From positions 1 to 39,818 of the forward strand of contig CAAGNP010000026.1 in the NCBI GenBank assembly GCA_900771335.1: DNA of 39,818 nt, read 5' to 3'. Both the position numbers and the translations under genes were made by a program. The notes beneath the pieces were generated by a model. The model saw nothing but the letters and a program-made list of their open reading frames with translations. It did no database searches and was not told the origin of the DNA. Of the stretch, positions 1-7,361 are shown piece by piece. The stretch comes from Rikenellaceae bacterium. Lineage in GTDB: Bacteria; Bacteroidota; Bacteroidia; Bacteroidales; UBA932. How positions within the stretch are numbered: position 1 is the stretch's first letter; every line of letters begins with the position of its first letter.

Positions 1-81
1 AATGATAGAATCAAACTGAGGCTAAATGGAAAAAGCCCGGTGCAATACCGAGCTTTATTCCAATCTAAGAGGGCCTCTTAA
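1..81 (+). CDS. IS3-family transposase, C-terminal end only (partial)
   Basis: Frame 1 from the first base encodes 26 residues and a TAA stop at 79-81. The stretch reading KLRLNGKSPVQYR is typical of the extreme C-terminus of IS3/IS150-type OrfB transposases, which carry a DDE integrase (rve) domain. Only this tail lies in the window; the catalytic core is off the left edge. The frame stays open from base 1 and stops shortly before an IS-like terminal sequence, which supports the call. Whether the full element is intact cannot be seen. Confidence 0.8.
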   Translation, partial: NDRIKLRLNGKSPVQYRALFQSKRAS

Positions 82-117
82 TAATGTTAAACCGTCCAAC
101 TTTTGGGGGTCACATCA
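1..117 (+). mobile_element. Right end of an IS3-family insertion sequence
   Basis: The transposase tail is followed by a short noncoding stretch and a terminal sequence at 94-117, GTCCAACTTTTGGGGGTCAC followed by ATCA. It ends in CA and resembles the right inverted repeat of IS3/IS150-group elements, whose ends are usually TG...CA. The exact boundary (about 117) is inferred, because the left end and any target duplication are outside the window. The element stops about 28 bp from the 3' end of the convergent DUF3276 gene, so it sits in a gene-end spacer and breaks nothing visible. Confidence 0.72.
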
Positions 118-145
118 GTTACCTCTTTTGTTTTATTGAGAAATC

Positions 146-496
146 TTAAAGTTCTTCAAAGTTAACATCTGAAGAATATTGTCCTTGTGAGTGCTCTGGT
201 GCTACTCTCTCAGTAATGGGACATCTCTCCTTGATATATTCCACAACTTCTTCTAGTCCTTGGGCAAATTTCTCGAAATCCTCTTTGTAAAGGAAGATCT
301 TGTGTTTGTCGTAGACAAATCGCCCATCTTTCTCAATACGTCTTTTACTCTCGGTGATGGTAAGGTAGTAATCGTTACCTTTAGTCGCTTTCACATCAAA
401 GAAATAAGTTCTCTTTCCAGCCCTTACAGGTTTTGAGTAAACGTCATCTCCAGCACGCTCTTGCGCTACACCATTTTCAATGTCTTCAGAATACAT
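146..496 (-). CDS. PUR-alpha-like nucleic-acid-binding protein (DUF3276)
   Basis: A 116-residue protein that matches the DUF3276/PUR family from memory of its core, GKRTYFFDVKATKGNDYYLTI followed by the KDGRFVYDKHKIFLYKEDFEKF region. PUR proteins form a Whirly-like beta-beta-beta-beta-alpha fold that binds single-stranded DNA or RNA; the Borrelia homologue is a characterised nucleic-acid binder. The single PUR repeat covers roughly residues 25-92, and the acidic, polar C-tail is probably disordered. The gene is monocistronic and divergent from nusB, with a -7 box at 525-532. Its cellular role in Bacteroidota is not established. The IS3-family end lies just beyond its stop codon. Confidence 0.85.
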   Translation of the reverse strand: MYSEDIENGVAQERAGDDVYSKPVRAGKRTYFFDVKATKGNDYYLTITESKRRIEKDGRFVYDKHKIFLYKEDFEKFAQGLEEVVEYIKERCPITERVAPEHSQGQYSSDVNFEEL

Positions 497-524
497 AATT
501 TATCTTTTTTAAAAATTATTCATA

Positions 525-562
525 CAAAGATAAATAAATTTCATCCGAAAACTATAAATTTG
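525..562. promoter_or_regulatory. Divergent promoter region, DUF3276 gene / nusB
   Basis: Two boxes fit the Bacteroidota sigma-70 -7 consensus TAnnTTTG. On the minus strand TATCTTTG (525-532) lies 28 nt before the DUF3276 ATG; on the plus strand TAAATTTG (555-562) lies 19 nt before the nusB ATG. The intervening sequence is very AT-rich. No clear -33 TTG was found for either, so the calls rest on the -7 box and spacing. Confidence 0.6.
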
Positions 563-581
563 CAAAAAATATGGAATATAT

Positions 582-1529
582 ATGTTGAACAGGCGTCTAA
601 TAAGGATAAAAGTATTCAAATCACTATTCAGCGCAGTCTCGTCAGGGGCTGATTCTGCGATAAATATAGAAAAATCATTCTTGACTTCATGCGATAAAAC
701 CAAGGACCTTTACTTCTTTATGATGAATGTGGCTGTGGCACTCAAGAGGGCTGCAGATGCGAAGATAGAGGCGGGTCTTAAGAAATATCACCCTACTCCT
801 GAGGAGAAGAATCCAAATATGAAGTTTTCGGAGAACCTTTTTGTGGAGAGGATTCTTAATGAAGAGAAATTTATCAGTTATGTGGAGAGAGAGGGTCTGC
901 TATGGAACAATGATGAACTTATTCTCTATGTGAAGAGACTTTACGCCAAAATATCAGAGAAGGATTATTTCAAGAGCTATATGGCTTCACCTGAGCGCTC
1001 TTTCAAAGAGGACTGCAATCTGTTTATAAATATCTTTACAGAGGAGTTCGAGGATGATGAGACTTTGGAGCAGATTCTTGAGGATATGTCCCTCTTCTGG
1101 ATGGATGACTTGGGTTTTGTCCTTATGACTATCGTTTCAAATATTGAATTCCTGAGGGATAGGGATAGATTCGTGATTCCAAAAACCTTCTTGAAGGATG
1201 ATGACAGGGAGTTTGCAGTAGAGTTGATGAACTACTCATTCATGAACTATCACAAATATTATGACAAGGTAGCAGAGAACCTTTCAAACTGGGATTCTGA
1301 CCGTCTGGTAAATACCGATATCGCACTTATTGTTTTGGGTGTGGCAGAGGCTGTAAGATTCTCAAATATCCCTGTGAAGGTTACCATCAATGAGTATGTG
1401 GAAATCTCCAAATTCTACAGTACTGTAAACAGTAAAGTATTCGTGAACGGCCTTTTGGACAAGCTTATCCAGGGAATGCTCGCTTCAGGTGAGATCGTGA
1501 AGACCGGTCGCGGACTTATTGAATCTTAG
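582..1529 (+). CDS. nusB: Transcription antitermination factor NusB, long form
   Basis: NusB joins NusE (ribosomal protein S10) in antitermination complexes, chiefly on rRNA operons. The N-terminus MLNRRLIRIKVFKSLFSAV is the usual start of Bacteroidota NusB. The C-terminal part (about residues 190-305) has the NusB helical-bundle signature, including NTDIALIVLGVAEAVRFSNIP and VTINEYVEISKFYS. At 315 residues it is about twice E. coli NusB; a longer form with an N-terminal/middle helical insertion is normal in this phylum. The start at 582 follows a TAAATTTG -7 box by 19 nt. It heads a run of plus-strand genes, though yajC has its own likely promoter. Confidence 0.9.
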   Translation: MLNRRLIRIKVFKSLFSAVSSGADSAINIEKSFLTSCDKTKDLYFFMMNVAVALKRAADAKIEAGLKKYHPTPEEKNPNMKFSENLFVERILNEEKFISYVEREGLLWNNDELILYVKRLYAKISEKDYFKSYMASPERSFKEDCNLFINIFTEEFEDDETLEQILEDMSLFWMDDLGFVLMTIVSNIEFLRDRDRFVIPKTFLKDDDREFAVELMNYSFMNYHKYYDKVAENLSNWDSDRLVNTDIALIVLGVAEAVRFSNIPVKVTINEYVEISKFYSTVNSKVFVNGLLDKLIQGMLASGEIVKTGRGLIES

Positions 1530-1547
1530 TTTTATTTATTAGTTTTG
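1519..1547 (+). promoter_or_regulatory. Promoter for yajC
   Basis: TAGTTTTG at 1540-1547 fits the TAnnTTTG -7 box, with TTG at 1519-1521 18 nt upstream as a candidate -33 element. The box lies 26 nt before the yajC ATG. The TTG falls inside the last codons of nusB. Confidence 0.55.
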
Positions 1548-1573
1548 CATTATTAATTATTTATTGAAAAGAT

Positions 1574-1906
1574 ATGACACTTTTATCGTTGACTACACTA
1601 TTGCAAGCCGCTCCGGCTCAAGCTCCTCAGGGGGGAAATTACTCTTTCCTAATCATGATGCTTCTTATCTTTGTGGTGATGTACTTCTTTATGATCCGTC
1701 CACAACAGAAGAAACAAAAAGAGATCGTCAAATTCAGGGAATCACTCAAGAAAGGTGACAAAATTGTGACAATTGGTGGTATCTATGGAGTAGTAGTGGA
1801 GGTTAAAGAACAATACGTGCTAATGGAGGTTGACAATAATGTTAAGATCCGCGTGGATAAACAATGCGTCGTAAGAGACAGCACTGACATTCAGGTTCAA
1901 AACTAA
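1574..1906 (+). CDS. yajC: Preprotein translocase subunit YajC
   Basis: A 110-residue inner-membrane protein. YajC is an accessory of the SecYEG-SecDF holotranslocon. One transmembrane helix (about residues 24-42) is followed by the hallmark MIRPQQKKQKE, then a small cytoplasmic domain containing the typical LKKGDKIVTIGGIYGVV stretch and VDNNVKIRV. Length matches the family. The ATG at 1574 gives the short Gln/Ala/Pro-rich N-terminus usual in Bacteroidota. It is followed after 4 nt by the YbbR-like gene. Confidence 0.94.
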   Translation: MTLLSLTTLLQAAPAQAPQGGNYSFLIMMLLIFVVMYFFMIRPQQKKQKEIVKFRESLKKGDKIVTIGGIYGVVVEVKEQYVLMEVDNNVKIRVDKQCVVRDSTDIQVQN

Positions 1907-1910
1907 CATT

Positions 1911-2894
1911 ATGCCCAGATTCAATTGGCATTGGATTCATAAGATCGCTAAAGGGAAGGGAGAATGGCTGACTCTGCTGTTTTCCCTCCTTTTGGCTTTA
2001 TTTATATGGACAGTCCACAACCTTTCTCTCAGATACACCACCTATGTGCAGTACAATCTTCATGTCAAAACGAAGATTGAGGGGAGGGTGATGGAGGCTG
2101 ATGCCATTGATGATATTATGGTCAGGGTCAGGGCTTCAGGATACGCTTTGATCTCCCATTATTTGGAAGAGAGCCTCATATTGGAGCTTGATCCAAAATT
2201 TTTAAGGCCTTTAAGTGCCGATTCTGATACATTTCTGGTATATGTGTCAGAAGTTAAGGATATAATCGAGAAGAAACTTCTCGAGGAGAGCATCTCTTCT
2301 GTGGAGAACTTCACCACCGAATTCGTAAGGGTGATATTACCCAAAATAGACACTAAAAAAGTGCCTGTAGTGGCGCAGTCTGAAGTGAAGTATTATCCCC
2401 AGTATATGGCTACGTCCCAAATGAAACTGACTCCTGACAGTGTCCTGATATATGGAGAGGACGCTCTGGTGGAAAAGACAGATGCCGTATATACAAAAGT
2501 GATTTCAGGACAGAATGTGAGTGAAAGTTTTCAAGGTGTGGCAAGTGTTATCCCTGTTGAGGGGTTGACAATGTCACAGACACAGGTCTACTACTCACAG
2601 GAGGTGGGGAGATACATTGAGCACAGTGTGGAGCTCCCATTGGAACTGGTGAATGTCCCTAAAGAGAAAGAGCTTCTTCCCCTTACATCAAAAGTGATCC
2701 TCACATACAGACAGCTCCTCTCGTCGCACAAAGCTTATGATGCAAGCGAATTCAAGTGTGTATTGAACTATAATGAAGTGGCTGAGTCTATCAATCATCA
2801 GGTAGTTCCCCATCTGACCAAATTGCCGTCAGGGATATACTCCGTCTCGTTTGAGCCCCCTTATATTGATTGTATAGTATTGGACAGACAATGA
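1911..2894 (+). CDS. YbbR-like domain protein
   Basis: 327 residues with a single N-terminal membrane anchor (about 19-36: WLTLLFSLLLALFIWTVHNL) and an extracytoplasmic part of repeated beta-rich segments of YbbR type, for example VPVVAQSEVKYYPQYMATS followed by LTPDSVLIYGEDALV. In Firmicutes YbbR/CdaR regulates the diadenylate cyclase CdaA; no cdaA is adjacent here, so that role is not implied. In Bacteroidota this gene commonly sits between yajC and coaE, as here. The stop overlaps the coaE start as ATGA at 2891-2894, suggesting translational coupling. Confidence 0.8.
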   Translation: MPRFNWHWIHKIAKGKGEWLTLLFSLLLALFIWTVHNLSLRYTTYVQYNLHVKTKIEGRVMEADAIDDIMVRVRASGYALISHYLEESLILELDPKFLRPLSADSDTFLVYVSEVKDIIEKKLLEESISSVENFTTEFVRVILPKIDTKKVPVVAQSEVKYYPQYMATSQMKLTPDSVLIYGEDALVEKTDAVYTKVISGQNVSESFQGVASVIPVEGLTMSQTQVYYSQEVGRYIEHSVELPLELVNVPKEKELLPLTSKVILTYRQLLSSHKAYDASEFKCVLNYNEVAESINHQVVPHLTKLPSGIYSVSFEPPYIDCIVLDRQ

Positions 2895-3490
2895 AAGTAT
2901 TAGCAGTCACAGGCGGTATCGGAAGCGGCAAAACCCATATAGCCAATATGTTCGCTTCAATGGGGGTTCCAGTCTATTATTCGGACGACAGGGCCAAGGG
3001 GTTGTATGATACTTCAAGCAGACTTATTGAGGATATAAAACAGATTCTCGGCGAGGATGTGGTGGAGAATGGCAAGCTCAGGAAGGATATAATGGCCCAG
3101 AGGCTATTTGCCGACAAGTCGCTTCTTGAGAGGGTTGAGGGTGTGGTTCATCCTGCAGTTATAGAGGATTTCGAGAGGTGGAAGAGTGCTCAGGAGAGCT
3201 CAAATCCCCCTTTTGTCATCATTGAGTCGGCCATATTCCTCGAGAAACCGATTCTGAGACCGATAGCAGACAAGGTGCTTGTGGTGACTGCTCCACTTGA
3301 TCTGAAGATCAGCAGGGTGCAGTTCCGGTCAAATTTTACCAGAGAACAGATTGTGGAGCGTATGAGTCATCAGTGGAGTGATGAGCAGAGGGGGGAGTGG
3401 GCAGACTATACCATTGTCTCGGATGAGACCAGGGCATTGCTCCCGCAATTGATAAATATTTATAAGGATTTGAACAATGGGAATAGGTAA
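2891..3490 (+). CDS. coaE: Dephospho-CoA kinase
   Basis: CoaE phosphorylates the 3'-hydroxyl of dephospho-CoA, the last step of CoA synthesis. The protein has 199 residues. The P-loop GGIGSGKT is at residues 8-15, followed by the family stretch VPVYYSDDRAKGLYD and VVHPAVIEDFERW. The start at 2891 is preferred over an upstream in-frame start at 2870 because the P-loop then lies close to the N-terminus, as is usual. It overlaps ybbR by 4 nt and the downstream TerB-DnaJ gene by 14 nt. Confidence 0.94.
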   Translation: MKVLAVTGGIGSGKTHIANMFASMGVPVYYSDDRAKGLYDTSSRLIEDIKQILGEDVVENGKLRKDIMAQRLFADKSLLERVEGVVHPAVIEDFERWKSAQESSNPPFVIIESAIFLEKPILRPIADKVLVVTAPLDLKISRVQFRSNFTREQIVERMSHQWSDEQRGEWADYTIVSDETRALLPQLINIYKDLNNGNR

Positions 3491-4190
3491 GTGGATAGGT
3501 GGAATCTTGGGCTGGACCATAGCAGGACCCTTTGGGGCCTTGCTGGGCGTGGGAATTGCATCCCTTTTTGAGAAGGGTAGCGGTTCTTATTTCAGCCAGC
3601 AAACTCCCCAATACAATAACTTTATGGTGTCGCTGCTGATCCTTTCGTCCGCAGTGATGAAGGCAGACGGCAAAGTTCTCCGTTCCGAGCTTGAGTATGT
3701 GAAGAATTTCATCAGAGCCAATTTCGGGGAGGAGGCTGTGGGTGATGCCCTCAAGATCCTTAAGGAGCTCATCCAGAAGGATGTGAATGTTGATGAGGTG
3801 GGTACCCAAATAGCGATGAATATCCCCATTTCGCAGCGTCTCCAACTTTTGCATTATCTTTGCGGTATAGCCAAGGCGGATAATGTCGCCTCTGCTGCAG
3901 AGATAGAGATTCTAAGGCGCATAGCGGCATCGATGAGAATTCCACGTCAGGACAGCGAGTCGATATTTGCGATGTTCGGCTCTTCGGTGGAGGATGCCTA
4001 TAAGGTGCTTGAAATCGACCGTAGTGCTACCGATGACGAGGTTAAGAAGGCGTACCGCCGTATGGCAATGAAACACCATCCGGACAAAGTGGCAACTTTG
4101 GGTGAAGATGTGAGAAAATCTGCCGAGGAGAAATTCAAAAAGATATCCGAGGCTTACGATAAAATTAAAAAAGAGAGAGGTTTAAATTAA
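3477..4190 (+). CDS. TerB-DnaJ domain protein (DjlA-like co-chaperone)
   Basis: 237 residues in three parts. A Gly-rich hydrophobic N-terminus (about 1-28, GKWIGGILGWTIAGPFGALLG) may associate with membrane. A TerB/DjlA-type helical domain covers about 45-160. A C-terminal J domain (about 170-237) has YKVLEIDRSATDDEVKKAYR and the HPD triad at 201-203, which stimulates DnaK ATPase. This order matches DjlA-type proteins, and the intact HPD indicates a working J domain. Its start overlaps coaE by 14 nt. The client is unknown. Confidence 0.85.
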   Translation: MGIGKWIGGILGWTIAGPFGALLGVGIASLFEKGSGSYFSQQTPQYNNFMVSLLILSSAVMKADGKVLRSELEYVKNFIRANFGEEAVGDALKILKELIQKDVNVDEVGTQIAMNIPISQRLQLLHYLCGIAKADNVASAAEIEILRRIAASMRIPRQDSESIFAMFGSSVEDAYKVLEIDRSATDDEVKKAYRRMAMKHHPDKVATLGEDVRKSAEEKFKKISEAYDKIKKERGLN

Positions 4191-4203
4191 AAACAATAAA
4201 ACA

Positions 4204-4629
4204 ATGGCAACAGATCTACAAAGAATTCTTTCAGTTTCAGGCGAGCAAGGCCTATTCGAATATGTGTCACAGGCTAAGTCGGGCGTGGTCGCTGAAGCAT
4301 TGGCTACCAAAAAAAGGACTGTTTTCGGCATGACCGCAAAGGTTACTGCCCTTTCTGATATCGCTATCTATACAGATGAAGAGGAGCTTCCTCTAAGAGA
4401 AGTTTTCTTGAAAATGAAGGAGACACTTGGAGAGGAGAAGGCACCAGATGCAAAATCTGACTCTAAAGTGCTTGTCAGCTTCTTCGAAAAAGCTCTTCCT
4501 ACATACGATAGAGACCGTTTCTATGTGTCTCATATGAAGAAAGTGGTTCAGTGGTACAACATCTTGAAGGAGTACGCTTCTCTTGATTTCGTATCTCCTG
4601 AAGAGGAAGAAAATGAATCAGCAGAGTAA
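4204..4629 (+). CDS. DUF5606 family protein
   Basis: A 141-residue protein with a conserved N-terminal block, MATDLQRILSVSGEQGLFEY, then a small beta-rich region and a C-terminal helical part with KALPTYDRDRFYVSHMKKVVQWY. From memory this is a Bacteroidota-restricted family (DUF5606) of unknown function. The acidic C-tail (residues 134-141, with a run of Glu) is likely disordered. The last 17 nt overlap the rimO start, so the two are probably translationally coupled. No catalytic motif is visible. Confidence 0.7.
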   Translation: MATDLQRILSVSGEQGLFEYVSQAKSGVVAEALATKKRTVFGMTAKVTALSDIAIYTDEEELPLREVFLKMKETLGEEKAPDAKSDSKVLVSFFEKALPTYDRDRFYVSHMKKVVQWYNILKEYASLDFVSPEEEENESAE

Positions 4630-5938
4630 TCATAAGCCCCTTAAAGTTCAGGTAGCCACCCTCGGGTGCTCCAAGAACAAAGTGGACTCTGAGCACCTTT
4701 TGGCGCAATTGGAGCACGCCGGTATGACCATCTCCCCAGAAGGGGAGGATTTGGCCACTGCCGGTGTGGATATCCTTATTATCAACACTTGCGGTTTCAT
4801 CGGAGATGCCAAGGAGGAGTCTATCCAGGCTATACTTGAAGGTGTGGAGGCCAAGGAGAAGGGGTATATTTCGCAGGTGCTCGTGTGGGGCTGCCTTTCG
4901 CAGCGCTATCGCGAGGAGCTTGTGGCTGAGATCCCAGAGGTGGACCGTTTCTTCGGGGCGTACGACCTCGACAATATATTGGCACACCTCGGAGTGGAGA
5001 AGAGCCCATTGCTCCTTACCCGCAGATATCTCACTACCCCCAAGCACTATGCATACCTGAAGATTTCTGAAGGGTGCGACAGACATTGCTCTTATTGCGC
5101 TATCCCCGGTATCAGGGGGCGTCATATATCTATCCCAATCGAAGACCTTGTCCGCGAGGCGGAATATCTTGCATCCATTGGGGTCAGGGAGCTGATCCTT
5201 ATTGCTCAGGATACCACCTATTACGGCTTGGATATCTACCGCCGCAGGGCATTGGCAGAGCTGATTGAGAGGCTTGAGGCGGTGAAGGGGATCGAGTGGA
5301 TCCGAATTCACTACTCGTATCCGGCGTCATTCCCAGAAGATGTTCTCGAACTTATGGCGCACTCACCTAAAGTGTGCAAATATATGGATATCCCTCTTCA
5401 ACACTCTGCAGACAAGGTGCTTGCCGCAATGCGTCGCAATATCGACGGGAAGCAGACACGTGCCCTTGTGGATAAGATGAGGGAGAAAGTCCCTGGAATT
5501 GTCCTGAGGACCACAATGATAGTGGGGCATCCCGGTGAGGGCAAACGTGAGTTCCAGGATCTTCTCAACTTTGTGCAGGACTATAAATTTGAGCGCCTCG
5601 GTGCGTTTACCTACTCTGAAGAGGAGGGGACATGGGGCGCACAGAATCTTAAGGATACCATCCGCAAGGGGATCAAGCAGGAGAGGTATGAGGAGCTTAT
5701 GGAGCTTCAGTCGGGTATCTCCCTTGAGTTCAATAACTCCCGCGTAGGTAGCGTGGAGAGGGTGTTGGTCGATTCATTTACCGATGGCGTATATGTGGCC
5801 CGCACATCCAAAGAGTCTCCTGAGGTGGATGGAGAGGTCCTTCTCGGAGGTGAGTTTGATCCTAAGCGTATCGGAACATTTGCTGAGGCTATGATTACCG
5901 GTGCGAATGAATATGACCTTTTGGGTGAATTTAAGTAG
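4613..5938 (+). CDS. rimO: Ribosomal protein S12 methylthiotransferase RimO
   Basis: A radical-SAM methylthiotransferase that modifies an aspartate of ribosomal protein S12. It has 441 residues. The N-terminal UPF0004 domain supplies three Cys for the auxiliary 4Fe-4S cluster (TLGCSKN, NTCGF, WGCLSQ). The radical-SAM CxxxCxxC motif is C155, C159, C162 in GCDRHCSYCAIPGIRG. A TRAM domain closes the protein. The ATG at 4613 gives the standard N-terminus; an upstream in-frame ATG at 4583 would lie deep inside the DUF5606 gene. The methylthiotransferase paralogue at 28829 (MtaB) is distinguished by its KLNYSET and TVPIARG motifs. Confidence 0.94.
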   Translation: MNQQSNHKPLKVQVATLGCSKNKVDSEHLLAQLEHAGMTISPEGEDLATAGVDILIINTCGFIGDAKEESIQAILEGVEAKEKGYISQVLVWGCLSQRYREELVAEIPEVDRFFGAYDLDNILAHLGVEKSPLLLTRRYLTTPKHYAYLKISEGCDRHCSYCAIPGIRGRHISIPIEDLVREAEYLASIGVRELILIAQDTTYYGLDIYRRRALAELIERLEAVKGIEWIRIHYSYPASFPEDVLELMAHSPKVCKYMDIPLQHSADKVLAAMRRNIDGKQTRALVDKMREKVPGIVLRTTMIVGHPGEGKREFQDLLNFVQDYKFERLGAFTYSEEEGTWGAQNLKDTIRKGIKQERYEELMELQSGISLEFNNSRVGSVERVLVDSFTDGVYVARTSKESPEVDGEVLLGGEFDPKRIGTFAEAMITGANEYDLLGEFK

Positions 5939-5944
5939 AATGTT

Positions 5945-6862
5945 ATGAAGAGAACTTTAGTGCTGGTCTCATGGATGATCCTATTTCTGGCCTCTTGTGG
6001 TCCGACCAAGACCTATGTAAATGTGGAGGCACAGGGTAAGTCCGAGCATATTATCCCTATAGAGGGGAGGAGATTGGGGATTATTGCCGTTTCCGATGCA
6101 GAGGACAGGGACAGCGCATTGGTCTCTGAGCTTGGCTTGGGTATTGCGGAGAAGATAGAGTCTGAGATGGGTACTGAGAGAGGGGCAATAGGTGTCTACT
6201 CGGTATCTGCAGCCAATGGAGGGGTCAGAGAGCCCGGGTCGATGGATTTGCTGGCTGTCCAGACAAATACCGATATGATCATAGCATTGGATTCCCTCTA
6301 TGTGGGGAGTTATACTATCGCCCGCGGTGAGAACGCCTATTATGAGGGTAATATCAGGAGTCTTGTGTCGGTAATGCTTCCTATATCTTTCAATGTGATG
6401 GCATACGATGTGGAGAAGCTCGCTACTGAATATTCGAGAGAGATATCAGATACTATCACCTGGACCATTATGGCTGAGGAGGTTATACAGAACTCTGCAG
6501 CTATAGCACAAGCCAATGCACATCTTAAAGAGGCATTCAAAGGTGTCGGTGAAAAAGTGGCCTCGATTTTCCTTCCGTCATGGAATCAGGAGGAGAGGAT
6601 GATAGTGTGTTATGGCGGGTCAAAGTGGGAAAATGCATATTATCTGGCTCTTGATTTCAAATGGGAGCAGGCAATGGATGTGTGGCTGGAACTTGTTAAA
6701 GGGGGGGCACCCGAGAAACAGGGGGCAGCAGCCTACAATCTTGCAGTAGCCTGTGAAATCCTCGGCAAATACGACACCGCCCTCAAATGGCTCGATTTTG
6801 CCGAATCAAAATGCTACTTCGCTCAGATGACTACCCTTAGGAAGAAACTCCAGGAGAGGTAA
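5945..6862 (+). CDS. Putative lipoprotein, DUF6340-like
   Basis: 305 residues beginning with a lipoprotein signal peptide: basic MKR, a hydrophobic core and the lipobox LASC, which puts the lipidated Cys at residue 18. The middle region resembles Bacteroidota DUF6340 proteins. The C-terminal ~70 residues have a TPR-like pattern (AAYNLAVACEILGKYDTALKWL). It is probably anchored in the inner or outer membrane. It starts 6 nt after rimO and ends the plus-strand cluster. The function is unknown, and the family name is from memory of similar proteins. Confidence 0.68.
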   Translation: MKRTLVLVSWMILFLASCGPTKTYVNVEAQGKSEHIIPIEGRRLGIIAVSDAEDRDSALVSELGLGIAEKIESEMGTERGAIGVYSVSAANGGVREPGSMDLLAVQTNTDMIIALDSLYVGSYTIARGENAYYEGNIRSLVSVMLPISFNVMAYDVEKLATEYSREISDTITWTIMAEEVIQNSAAIAQANAHLKEAFKGVGEKVASIFLPSWNQEERMIVCYGGSKWENAYYLALDFKWEQAMDVWLELVKGGAPEKQGAAAYNLAVACEILGKYDTALKWLDFAESKCYFAQMTTLRKKLQER

Positions 6863-6915
6863 TATGTTCATTTTTAGTCCAAAGAGCGCGATTGTGCAGT
6901 ATTTCGTATGAAAAT

Positions 6916-6972
6916 TGTCACAGTGGTGTTAAAAATCAGGGGAAATAGCTATTTTAGGGTACCACTGTGACA
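6916..6972. repeat. 12-bp perfect inverted repeat with 33-nt loop
   Basis: TGTCACAGTGGT at 6916-6927 is the exact reverse complement of ACCACTGTGACA at 6961-6972. The loop contains short AT-rich arms (TTAAAAAT and ATTTTAG) that might extend the pairing. It lies 54 bp after the lipoprotein gene stop, without a T-tract, so it is not a classical intrinsic terminator. It could be a protein-binding palindrome or a mini-element. Confidence 0.6.
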
Positions 6973-6987
6973 CTTTTTAGGGAAAAT

Positions 6988-7262
6988 ACTACACAGAGTT
7001 ATCACATACACCTCTGCAAAGTCGCTCACGACGGATTGCTCCGTGCTGCTCACGGCACTCACATCTCCGCTAAGGTGCTGCTCGCAGTGACTGTCCACTG
7101 GATACTCACTTATGCTCACGACCTTATAGTCCGACTTCGTCGTCCTAACGTCTTCAGACAGAATCCGGCATTGGCTTCGCCACACGGAGATTTGCCGTTT
7201 GTTCGCCTAACGCACTCCGCAAAGTCGTTCGCGACTCTTTGCAGAGGTGGGGGCTGTGTAGT
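6988..7262. repeat. Structured intergenic element closed by nested inverted repeats
   Basis: ACTACACAG (6988-6996) pairs perfectly with CTGTGTAGT (7254-7262). Inside it, CACCTCTGCAAAG (7009-7021) pairs perfectly with CTTTGCAGAGGTG (7237-7249), and four more bases can pair across a 2-nt bulge. The interior is full of small hairpins with 3-5 nt loops, such as AGTCG-TTCG-CGACT (7223-7236), CCGTG-CTGCT-CACGG (7041-7055) and GGC-TTC-GCC, plus three copies of GCTCACG (7024, 7048, 7114). No convincing gene lies here. It could be a noncoding RNA or a MITE-like repeat; copy number cannot be judged from one window. Confidence 0.55.
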
Positions 7263-7284
7263 CAGGGTGTGTGAATGGTGGATG

Positions 7285-7316
7285 TAAAAAAGGCACGGGG
7301 TTTCCGTGCCTTTTGT
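7285..7316 (-). terminator. Terminator downstream of the tricorn-like gene
   Basis: GGCACGG (7292-7298) and CCGTGCC (7304-7310) form a 7-bp perfect stem with a 5-nt loop. Read on the minus strand it is followed by six T, about 50 nt beyond the tricorn stop. A shorter T-run on the plus strand means it may act in both directions. Confidence 0.8.
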
Positions 7317-7361
7317 GTGGAGACACCCAAGCAGGGTCGGGTGTGACGTAGTATCAGTGTG

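Noticed and set aside
4499..5311. 270-codon minus-strand frame opposite rimO
   Set aside because: A shadow of the well-supported rimO reading frame, with no recognisable domain.
6967..7287. 106-codon plus-strand frame in the intergenic region
   Set aside because: It overlaps the hairpin-rich element, its translation is His/Arg/Cys-rich without family resemblance, and the nested repeats explain the sequence better.
6863..7361. tRNA, RNase P RNA, tmRNA or SRP RNA gene
   Set aside because: No cloverleaf, CCA end, or conserved core sequences of these RNAs were found here or in other spacers.
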